In this document: in pieces, positions 7,021 through 13,231 of the stretch
Position numbering within the stretch: position 1 is the stretch's first letter
Layout: the number at the start of each line of letters is the position of its first letter
DNA from: Christensenellaceae bacterium Phil1
Lineage (GTDB): Bacteria > Bacillota > Clostridia > Christensenellales > CAG-138
Assembly: GCA_001940855.1 (NCBI GenBank)
Contig: MSGS01000026.1
Coordinates: forward strand, 1-33,753
Direction: 5' to 3'
DNA length: 33,753 bases
The notes under the pieces: model-generated
What the model was told of the DNA's origin: nothing
What the model saw: only the letters and a program-made list of their open reading frames with translations
Database searches by the model: none
Translations under genes and position numbers: made by a program

Positions 7021-7758
7021 CTATGCTTTAATATACTTTGTTGTCCGTCCAGCGCCGATTCTTTTTATCGAGCCCGTTTTGACCATTATCCCAAGGACAG
7101 CTTCAACGGTAGTGGGGCTGACATCAGGGAGAATCTTGCAAATCTCCGCTTTGGAAAGCGGGGTTAGGCTGTTCAGAACAGTTGCTTCAATGCGGGCTTT
7201 CTTCGTAATCTTCTTGCCATGCACCACCGTAAACCGCTTATCCAGTTCCTTATAGCACATATAAAGTGTGGATAGGAAGTTCTCAATAAAGGGGAAATAA
7301 GAATTCTCATTCGTTTCCCACCCAGCCGAGGACTGCCGCAGTGCTTCGTAATAATACGCCTTATAGTTGTTGATTTGCTCCTCAAAGGACACATATTTAC
7401 CGGCATCAAAGCCATTTTTGTACAGCAATAGCAGCGAGAGCAGGCGGGACATCCTGCCATTGCCGTCCCGGAACGGATGGATGCAGAGAAAGTCCAAAAT
7501 CACGCAGGGTATCAATAGAAGCTGATTGATATTTGAGTTGCCTCTGGCATCCAAATAGGCAAGCTCCAATTGCTCCATCGCTTTCGGCGTTTCGCTCGCA
7601 GGGGTAGGACGGAAGCGGACACGACGATTTCCGTCTGCGTCAATTTCCAAAATCACATTGTCGTCCGTCCTGTACTGACCGCCGTACTCATAGCCCGCAA
7701 AGTTCATCATTATTTCATGCAGCCGCAGAATGTCGCTCTGTCGGAAATCGATATGCAT
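7021..7758 (-). CDS. Fic-domain protein, N-terminally shortened
   Basis: The longest ATG-initiated product has 245 residues and carries the Fic active site HPFRDGNGR (H94), which transfers AMP or another phosphate-containing group to target hydroxyls. The flap region (GGQYRTDDNVI) and a C-terminal winged-helix (LTPLSKAEICKILPDVSPTTVE) are present. Related Fic proteins are usually about 330-380 residues and begin with a Fic_N segment holding an inhibitory (S/T)xxxE(G/N) motif, which is absent. The same frame continues upstream of the ATG for some 22 codons with Fic-like sequence (TAYFKALSAYISKEY) to an in-frame TGA near 7825, and there is no good ribosome site before the ATG. It is therefore probably a 5'-truncated relic; if translated, it would be an uninhibited enzyme. 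Confidence 0.7.
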   Translation of the reverse strand: MHIDFRQSDILRLHEIMMNFAGYEYGGQYRTDDNVILEIDADGNRRVRFRPTPASETPKAMEQLELAYLDARGNSNINQLLLIPCVILDFLCIHPFRDGNGRMSRLLSLLLLYKNGFDAGKYVSFEEQINNYKAYYYEALRQSSAGWETNENSYFPFIENFLSTLYMCYKELDKRFTVVHGKKITKKARIEATVLNSLTPLSKAEICKILPDVSPTTVEAVLGIMVKTGSIKRIGAGRTTKYIKA

Positions 7759-8022
7759 ATATTCTTTTGAAATATATGCAGATAGAGCCTTGAAATAGGC
7801 AGTAATATGAGAAATGCCACCGGAACCTCATGCCGCATAAGCCTTATGCCAAGATAGATGGTGGCTGCAATATTACCACATCGCTTTTGGGTTAGTTAAG
7901 TTGATGGCTTTGGCCGTGTGGTTGTTCTCCTTTGCTTTCTATACGGGCGAAGCCGAGGAGGATGAAATAGTGATGGAAAAAAGGCTGAGGTAAAAGAGCT
8001 GCTACGCAACGGTGTACAGCCC
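7759..8022. other. Scar region with no intact gene
   Basis: It holds the truncated 5' part of the Fic frame (to about 7825, leftward) and a 28-codon rightward frame at 7903-7989 (MALAVWLFSFAFYTGEAEED...) that looks like the tail of a membrane-protein gene. Nothing else is supported. Confidence 0.45.
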
Positions 8023-8203
8023 CTTGGCTCTCCCTTTGGGAGAGCTGTCACCGCAGGTGACTGAGAGGGTCTTGGAGCTTACACTCGTGGGGGTGTCATC
8101 TCCCTGCAAAGCCGCCGGGCATTTTCTAATTGGGTGTTATGGTCATTGTTTGCCCTCTCCGTCCTCGCTGCGCTCGGCCACCTCTCCCAAGGGGAGAGGC
8201 AAG
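8023..8203. mobile_element. MITE-like inverted-repeat element
   Basis: A left arm CTTGGCTCTCCCTTTGGGAG (8023 on) and a right arm whose reverse complement reads CTTGCCTCTCCCCTTGGGAG (ending 8203) are near-identical inverted ends of a 181-bp element without coding capacity. Each arm is itself a short palindrome. Similar arms occur at 27222-27361 in the backbone, so this is a dispersed repeat family of the genome. Confidence 0.65.
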
Positions 8204-8260
8204 GGACGCCCGCACGGTACACCGAAAGGTGTACAGGAGTGCGCCCTTAAACCGGTTAGA

Positions 8261-8268
8261 CAAATTCT
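8261..8268 (+). other. Candidate left attachment core of the TnpX-type element
   Basis: GACAAATT here recurs in direct orientation at 24490-24497. TnpX/TndX recombinases cross over at a GA dinucleotide, which both copies contain. Just inside, GTCAAGTGGTAATATG (8279 on) resembles the inverted copy near the right end, GTCAAGGGGGTATTTTG. Another GACAAATT at 8393-8400 is an alternative left core. An 8-base match is weak evidence alone. Confidence 0.35.
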
Positions 8269-8423
8269 ATATAAAGTCAAGTGGTAATATGTAAAGGGTG
8301 GATTTTTCCATCTAATACATATGACTGCGGCTCATTTGTGGTGAATAGAAAAGCAGTTGTAGGAAAGGAGTAAAAAAGTCTTATAACCGCTGACAAATTC
8401 AACACAGAAAGGAGCTATTGCTT
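8269..8423. other. Presumed left end of the element, non-coding
   Basis: There is no gene in this stretch. It holds the candidate terminal repeat, AT-rich sequence and, at 8408-8414, the AAAGGAG ribosome site of tnpV. Confidence 0.4.
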
Positions 8424-8795
8424 ATGAAATCTCTATTTGAGCAAATGGGCGGTACATACCGCTGGGAGGGCGATTATCTCATTCCCAACCTTGAATTGCC
8501 CCCTGCATCGGGCTATCAGCTTGGCAAATACGGGCGTATGCGCCGTAGTTATCTCGAAGAGCATCGGAAAGTTCTTTTTGCAAACATGACCGTAAACGGC
8601 ACATTGTTTGAACATCTTGCCGAGATCGACCAAAGCTGTAATGAGCGTATGGAAAGCATCGTATCTGCTATGGCAGAGAAAGAAGATGTGACCGTAGCCT
8701 TAAAAGCCGCCGATCAGATGGAATGGGTGCGACGGATGAACAGCATCCGCAACCGAGCAGAGGAAATCGTATTGACCGAGCTTGTATATGTTTAA
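8424..8795 (+). CDS. tnpV: Transposon-encoded protein TnpV
   Basis: The 123-residue product starts at ATG 8424, nine bases after AAAGGAG. It matches the TnpV family across its whole length: TYRWEGDYLIPNLELP, then LGKYGRMRRSYLEEHR, GTLFEHLAEID, LKAADQMEWV, MNSIRNRAEEIVLTELVY. TnpV proteins are small accessory products of Tn4451-like mobilizable elements; their biochemical role is not established. It stands alone near the left end of the element and ends just before a strong hairpin. The complete family pattern and normal length suggest an intact gene. Confidence 0.9.
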   Translation: MKSLFEQMGGTYRWEGDYLIPNLELPPASGYQLGKYGRMRRSYLEEHRKVLFANMTVNGTLFEHLAEIDQSCNERMESIVSAMAEKEDVTVALKAADQMEWVRRMNSIRNRAEEIVLTELVYV

Positions 8796-8799
8796 TGGA

Positions 8800-8839
8800 A
8801 AATGCCCGTTATCGGCTTGATGGCTGATAACGGGCATTT
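8800..8839. terminator. Hairpin terminator between tnpV and the leftward operon
   Basis: AAATGCCCGTTATC (8800-8813) pairs perfectly with GATAACGGGCATTT (8826-8839). Short T-runs on both sides suggest it can end transcription of tnpV and of the convergent gene. Confidence 0.6.
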
Positions 8840-8847
8840 AATTACGC

Positions 8848-8880
8848 TTTGGTGAGTGGACAAAATGTCCACTCACCAAA
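8848..8880. repeat. Second perfect 14-bp hairpin
   Basis: TTTGGTGAGTGGAC (8848-8861), a five-base loop and its exact complement (8867-8880). On the + strand it is followed by A residues and on the - strand it is preceded by T residues, so it is not a classic terminator. It lies 17 bases after the 3' end of the AlbA_2 gene. Confidence 0.6.
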
Positions 8881-8897
8881 AAAACGGCTCATTTTGC

Positions 8898-10370
8898 TTA
8901 TTCTTTCGGCTCTATAAACTTATACTTGCCTTTGCCTTGACCGCTGACAGCTTCAATTAGTCCAGCTTCTTTCAGCTTCTTTATCAAATCGCCTGCCGGA
9001 GATGATGTTACCCCTGCAAGTTCCATAATTTCGGCTCTTGCAAATGCCAAATCAAAACCGAACTCGTGGAACAGTTTTATTGCTGTTTCTTTCGTGGACA
9101 TTTTGGATTTCAATCCCCAAAGGAGTGTTTCAAACAACTGGTTTCCAGCCAAAACAACTGGTTTCTGCCCGTCAAACAACTGGTTTTCATCCGAAACACC
9201 TGCTTTTTCAATCGGAACATTGTAATTCAAGTTATACAGCGTAACATGGAAAGAGGAAAAATCCGAATAGAACTTCGGCTCTAATTCTTCACGGAAGTTA
9301 TGTGCCGAATAATACGCATCGGTGATTTTCTTGAATCCGCTGCCTTGACGCTCCATAAATCCAAGCCTACCGAAAATATCAGCAAGTACGGGGTTGCGCC
9401 GTGTGGATGACACATCGTATATATCCCGTTCTTGAATTTTCGTGCCATCAGCCATACCGCCGGGGGAATAGATCGTCAGTCTGTCATCGTATATGTCAAT
9501 ATGGACTTCACTACCCAAAACCAAATAGTCACGGTGAATAAGGGCATTGACGAGAGCTTCAAAAACGCTTCGTTCACAATAGTCCGGCATTTCAATTCTG
9601 GAATCGGCAGTTTTCTTCCAACGCTTTTGCATATTCCGTCTGACAAAGCTGACACCCTCGTTCAAAAGAATAATCAAGCTCCCCGAATACTCGGCACTAT
9701 CCAATGCATCTACAAGACCACCGCTTTTATCAAGACCGTTCCATCTTGTGCAGAACAGACGGGAGTGGCGAATAGGAGAATTGTCTGCAAGCAGCGCACC
9801 CGCATTTGTCAGTTTTCCGTTTGCATCACGAATTTCAAAGGAGTCGTAGAGCTTATCGGTCATACTGTTGCCCGTCCACTTTTTATACTGCTCACGCAGC
9901 TTTGAAAAAGCATAGTCCTTGAAATCATATTCCGAGATCAAGGAATCGTAGGTGCGGTTCATGCCTTTCAAAACCAACTGATTCAGCACATAATCGGGAG
10001 CGATCACGCTTTCATTGCCGATACGGATATAGGCTTCCATCACACCGTCAGCCTTATAATAATAGGGCGTAGTGCGCCCGGATATGACGGTCAAGGCAAG
10101 CAAATCCTTTCCGTTCTCCCGTTCCGGCACAAGAATGAAATTGGGATAAGGCGTGATGCGTTCTTTAATTAGTCTGCTTATCGCTTCTGCATCGGTCTGT
10201 GCATCGGCAAGACCGATAATATTTTTATCGTTATCAATACCGAAAAACAATGTGCCGCCGATACCGTTTGCAAATGCACTCACACTTTTCAGCCAGCTTT
10301 TCGGCTTTTTCGTTTCCAAAGCAACCTTGAAATCACACTCGGTGGCTTCTGCAATCAATCTGTCTATCAT
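8898..10370 (-). CDS. AlbA_2-domain ATP-binding putative regulator
   Basis: The 490-residue protein starts at ATG 10370 behind AAAGAGGTG. The N-terminal AlbA_2 (Schlafen AlbA_2) domain spans about 1-130 (SVSAFANGIGGTLFFGIDND, then DYVLNQLVLKG). An HATPase_c_4-like domain follows (about 270-380: RSVFEALVNALIHRDY, IYSPGGM, RRNPVLADIFGRLGFMERQGSG), and the C-terminal winged helix is at about 425-485. Proteins of this design are commonly annotated as transcriptional regulators or divergent AAA-4 proteins; their substrates are unknown. It is the last gene of a leftward three-gene operon in the element, 24 bases after the zinc-finger gene. The linker at about 390-413 is encoded by a repeated DNA motif (9132-9206). 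Confidence 0.85.
   Translation of the reverse strand: MIDRLIAEATECDFKVALETKKPKSWLKSVSAFANGIGGTLFFGIDNDKNIIGLADAQTDAEAISRLIKERITPYPNFILVPERENGKDLLALTVISGRTTPYYYKADGVMEAYIRIGNESVIAPDYVLNQLVLKGMNRTYDSLISEYDFKDYAFSKLREQYKKWTGNSMTDKLYDSFEIRDANGKLTNAGALLADNSPIRHSRLFCTRWNGLDKSGGLVDALDSAEYSGSLIILLNEGVSFVRRNMQKRWKKTADSRIEMPDYCERSVFEALVNALIHRDYLVLGSEVHIDIYDDRLTIYSPGGMADGTKIQERDIYDVSSTRRNPVLADIFGRLGFMERQGSGFKKITDAYYSAHNFREELEPKFYSDFSSFHVTLYNLNYNVPIEKAGVSDENQLFDGQKPVVLAGNQLFETLLWGLKSKMSTKETAIKLFHEFGFDLAFARAEIMELAGVTSSPAGDLIKKLKEAGLIEAVSGQGKGKYKFIEPKE
9132..9206. repeat. Four-copy AAACAACTGGTTT repeat inside the AlbA_2 gene
   Basis: AAACAACTGGTTT occurs at 9132-9144, 9152-9164 and 9174-9186, with a two-mismatch copy at 9194-9206. 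Steps of 20, 22 and 20 bases are not multiples of three, so the repeat is at DNA level, not protein level. Confidence 0.75.
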
Positions 10371-10394
10371 AAATCGAACACCTCTTTTCCTTTC

Positions 10395-11303
10395 CTATCC
10401 TTCATTCTTATCTTTCTTATCACGGCTCTTGTAAACATTGTACTTATTCTTGCACTGCGGGCTGCAGAAGATCGCACTCGGTCTGCTTGCCACAAATGTC
10501 TGCATACAGTGCTTGCAGATGCGGATGGGCTTTTCGCTGTCGGTCAACATAAAGCTGAACATCATCTGAATACCCAACATCAGCGAATGGAAATCCCATA
10601 CAATCGTGGGCTTATCGAGCAGAGCAATTCTGTAAGTCGGAGCAATACCGCCAAAGGCTTCCATACCCTGCTGCATCAGTAGCCGCTGTTCGGGTGTCAT
10701 CCTGTCATAGTCCTCATAGAAAAGAACAGAGGTCAGATAGGTAAAGGAAATGTCAATAAACTGCTGCTTCATCCACTCATAGCTCTCCGCATATTCCCGC
10801 TGAAAGCTCATATTGACCGCCATCGGCTTATCCGACATGGTCATGGCAAGTGCCATCATCACTCGGTCATTGTTGATATTCCACATGGATTCAATGCCAC
10901 GCTTGACTACATCCGGCTTGTCAAAGGGAAAGAACAGATTAAGGTAGTCCATCGTGGACATGGATTCCTCTCGGATGAAGTGGTTTTTCGGCAGATACAC
11001 TGCTTCATAGTCCATAAAGTTAGGTGTAGTCGGCAGGGCGGTCATCAACCCAAGTAAGCCGTATTTGACGGCAAACTGCTGAATCGCTTTCTGTATTTCT
11101 TTTGGTGTGTTGCCCTGCGATTCCATACGCCCGATATTGATGGCATCCAGGACAATGCGCTGATATTCGCTCAACGGATCGTAAATGCTGGGCTGTGCCG
11201 TTTTGGTCGGTGTAAGGTACAGCTTGCCGTTTTCGGCTTCTTTCCATTCATATTCACTATATCGCACCCAATTTGAGCTGGTGCGTTCAAATAGGCTTTT
11301 CAT
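10395..11303 (-). CDS. Zinc-finger protein of unknown function (DUF6076-like)
   Basis: The 302-residue protein is read from ATG 11303, seven bases after GGAGGG; earlier in-frame ATGs at 11336 and 11321 lack such a site. The body is mostly helical without membrane segments. The last 45 residues carry a zinc-binding pattern CKHC...FCSPQCKNKYN, ending in a basic tail. Very similar proteins sit near recombinases in Clostridial elements, and I recall the label DUF6076 for them, not verified. It is the middle gene of the leftward operon, with gaps of 59 and 24 bases to its neighbours. The CxxC...CxxxC finger resembles the one at the C-terminus of the serine recombinase in the same element, suggesting shared ancestry of that module. 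Confidence 0.7.
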   Translation of the reverse strand: MKSLFERTSSNWVRYSEYEWKEAENGKLYLTPTKTAQPSIYDPLSEYQRIVLDAINIGRMESQGNTPKEIQKAIQQFAVKYGLLGLMTALPTTPNFMDYEAVYLPKNHFIREESMSTMDYLNLFFPFDKPDVVKRGIESMWNINNDRVMMALAMTMSDKPMAVNMSFQREYAESYEWMKQQFIDISFTYLTSVLFYEDYDRMTPEQRLLMQQGMEAFGGIAPTYRIALLDKPTIVWDFHSLMLGIQMMFSFMLTDSEKPIRICKHCMQTFVASRPSAIFCSPQCKNKYNVYKSRDKKDKNEG

Positions 11304-11362
11304 CTTCAAACCCTCCGCCATGTATTGTAACCCCAATAATTCATAAATATATTACTATTATA

Positions 11363-12301
11363 TCACTTTTCTTGACTATTTTCAATATCTACACCGTTAT
11401 CCGCTAAAAATTCTTTTTCAAGCAAGGTCAAGGGTAGCTGTTTGTCCGCTTTTTCTTTGAGAGCGACAAGCAGCTTTTTTCGTATCTTCTTTAACATCGT
11501 GCCACGCACCTTGCGAATGTTGCGGTCTGTCTGTCCTCGGATAGCGGCGATCTTCGTTGAACTATACTGCCGTAGAGCAGATAGGAACAAGAGAAACTTA
11601 TGATCCTCACTCAGCTCTCGGAGGATGTTTGACATATATTCCTCGGTCACAAGCTCGTGTATATCGTAAGGACAGTAGAATATGGAGTCTATAAACTCGC
11701 CCTTTCGCTCCTGCCGTTTCAGCACATCGTTTAAGGTGTCGGGGAAACAAACGGCATCATCTGCCGCACCGTAATCAAGGGGAACATCGTCACCGCTTCG
11801 AAATATCTCGTGATACCTCTCTCTGCGCTGTCGGTTGGCATCCAGCCGATCATACCATGCAATCAGATTTTCGTAGTCCTTGATTGTTCGGGCAGAGTCC
11901 TCTAACCGTTTCAGAGCTTGCGCCCGCAGTTCCCGTTTTAATAGCTTCCGTTCGGGCTGTTCCTCGGTATCGTCCTCATCATCCTCGATGGGATGCTCCC
12001 TTGCATCGGCTTCCAGCTCATCAATCAGCCTATGCTCGTTTTCAATCTGCCGCTGAGCCTTGTCGGTCAGCTCGCTTTCCGTATCTTCGGTATCATCAAA
12101 GACGAGCTTTTTCTTTCGCTTCCTTCGTTTCCTTTCGGGAGGATCGTCTGTGTCCGTGTCGGCGGTATCTTCGTCATCATCCCAAAGTGCATTTTCGTCC
12201 TCATCTTCCTCGTCATCATTTTCGGGATAATCGTCTAAATCTTCCTCGTCAAATTCTTCACCATCTTCATTTATCTCATATCTTTCGTCATCTGAACGCA
12301 C
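11363..12301 (-). CDS. Acidic N-terminus plus sigma-region-4-like helix-turn-helix protein
   Basis: The 312-residue protein starts at GTG 12301, nine bases after GGGAGG. Residues 1-60 are almost entirely Asp/Glu and are followed by a basic patch (RKRRKRKKK, about 56-66), a second acidic block (100-115) and a helical region. The C-terminal part (about 230-290: LFLSALRQYSSTKIAAIRGQ, then TDRNIRKVRGTMLKKIRKKL) looks like a sigma-70 region 4 helix-turn-helix. It heads the leftward operon, divergent from the Cys-rich gene, and is a good candidate for the element's own transcription factor. The acidic tract could mimic DNA or contact polymerase; this is speculation. Sigma-factor activity is not shown, because no region 2 is visible. 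Confidence 0.65.
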   Translation of the reverse strand: MRSDDERYEINEDGEEFDEEDLDDYPENDDEEDEDENALWDDDEDTADTDTDDPPERKRRKRKKKLVFDDTEDTESELTDKAQRQIENEHRLIDELEADAREHPIEDDEDDTEEQPERKLLKRELRAQALKRLEDSARTIKDYENLIAWYDRLDANRQRRERYHEIFRSGDDVPLDYGAADDAVCFPDTLNDVLKRQERKGEFIDSIFYCPYDIHELVTEEYMSNILRELSEDHKFLLFLSALRQYSSTKIAAIRGQTDRNIRKVRGTMLKKIRKKLLVALKEKADKQLPLTLLEKEFLADNGVDIENSQEK

Positions 12302-12399
12302 CGCCGGACACCTCCCTTCAAAAATATTTTTTGATTTTTCTTAAATTCTGCGAAAAAACAGTTCCGCTAAACACCTCTTATTTCTCCTATTAGTGAGGG

Positions 12400-12441
12400 A
12401 GTAATATATTTTGTCTGCGATTATATTACTGCCGATACTAA
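12400..12441. promoter_or_regulatory. Inverted repeat and promoter-like elements in the divergent region
   Basis: AGTAATATA (12400-12408) and TATATTACT (12422-12430) form a perfect 9-bp inverted repeat with a 13-base centre. TTGTCT (12411-12416) and GATACT (12434-12439), 17 bases apart, could form a rightward promoter overlapping it. This suggests an operator controlling the Cys-rich gene and perhaps the divergent sigma-like gene. Confidence 0.4.
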
Positions 12442-12462
12442 AAGAAAGGAGGGTACCTGCCT

Positions 12463-12828
12463 ATGACACAAAACTATCGTGAGCTATCGGGCAAGGAGAA
12501 ACGCCAAATCAAAAAGTTGGTTGTTTCTCAATGCCCCAACTACGACAAGGAATACGGATGTCTGCCGCTTGACTGTGAGTGCTATATGTTCGGTGTCTGC
12601 TTCACCAACAGCGCACTTTGCAAGAAGTTCCGTGCGGAACTGCTGCCCACCGAGCCGGAGCTGCAAGCCGTGTTCACACCGCAACTGCTTACCGTCTGCA
12701 AGGAATGTGGCAAACGCTTTCCGAAGAACGGCAAACGAGGCTACTGTTCGGATAAGTGTGCCGCAGAAGCACGGCGTAAGCAAACCGCAGCAAGAGTGCG
12801 TAAGCACAGAGCAAAGGAGAGAAACTGA
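12463..12828 (+). CDS. Cysteine-rich VLP-domain protein
   Basis: The 121-residue product starts at ATG 12463 after AAAGGAGGG. The N-terminal half has the Cys-rich VLP pattern (Cys at CPNYDKEYGC, LDCECYMFGVC, ALCKKF), and a C-terminal finger reads CKECGKRF...GYCSDKC before a basic tail (ARVRKHRAKERN). Ten cysteines suggest bound metal. Members of this family occur in Tn4451-like and related conjugative elements, with unknown function. The basic tail and finger suggest nucleic-acid binding; this is inferred. A strong terminator follows at once, so it is monocistronic. Confidence 0.85.
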   Translation: MTQNYRELSGKEKRQIKKLVVSQCPNYDKEYGCLPLDCECYMFGVCFTNSALCKKFRAELLPTEPELQAVFTPQLLTVCKECGKRFPKNGKRGYCSDKCAAEARRKQTAARVRKHRAKERN

Positions 12829-12846
12829 GCTGCAATGTAACGAAAT

Positions 12847-12893
12847 TGCCCTCTGAAAGCCTTATTCCACAAGGCTTTTCGGGGGCATTTTTC
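12847..12893 (+). terminator. Intrinsic terminator after the Cys-rich gene
   Basis: A GCCCTCTGAAAGCCTT arm pairs with AAGGCTTTTCGGGGGC with minor imperfections, followed by TTTTT. It begins 18 bases after the stop. Confidence 0.75.
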
Positions 12894-13015
12894 ATCCCGT
12901 AGGGTGTTTATATGCCATAGCCCGTTTTTGTCGGTTAAATGGTTACAAGAAACGGAACTAAGTATATTATACACCAAATTTATGAATTTTTCAATATTAT
13001 GGAGGAATTTTGCCT

Positions 13016-13231
13016 ATGGTAAAAAGCGAAAGCAAGAACTTTTTTCACACGACACGCCGCATCGGGAATACCGTCTATAAAGTTAAGGTGTTCTTCAAGG
13101 ATGAGGGCAACGAAACAATGGAAGATAAAATTTTACGAATTATTCGCAATGATTTGTTGGAAAACAGAGAAATTTGTGATATAATAGATGTACCACAAAT
13201 GAGCCGACAGTCTGAAAGGAGCGCATCATGA
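13016..13231 (+). CDS. tnpW: Transposon-encoded protein TnpW
   Basis: The 71-residue product starts at ATG 13016 behind GGAGGAA (start 13001); the in-frame site at 13010 lies too close. FFHTTRRIGNTVYKVKVFF, followed by ETMEDKILRIIRNDL, is the TnpW family pattern. TnpW is a small accessory protein of Tn4451-like elements. Its stop overlaps the recombinase ATG (ATGA), so the two are almost certainly co-translated, and TnpW may help control recombinase level or activity. No other function is known to me. Confidence 0.85.
   Translation: MVKSESKNFFHTTRRIGNTVYKVKVFFKDEGNETMEDKILRIIRNDLLENREICDIIDVPQMSRQSERSAS

Noticed and set aside
12829..13015. Small leftward frames after the Cys-rich gene
   Set aside because: They run through the terminator hairpin and lack start signals.
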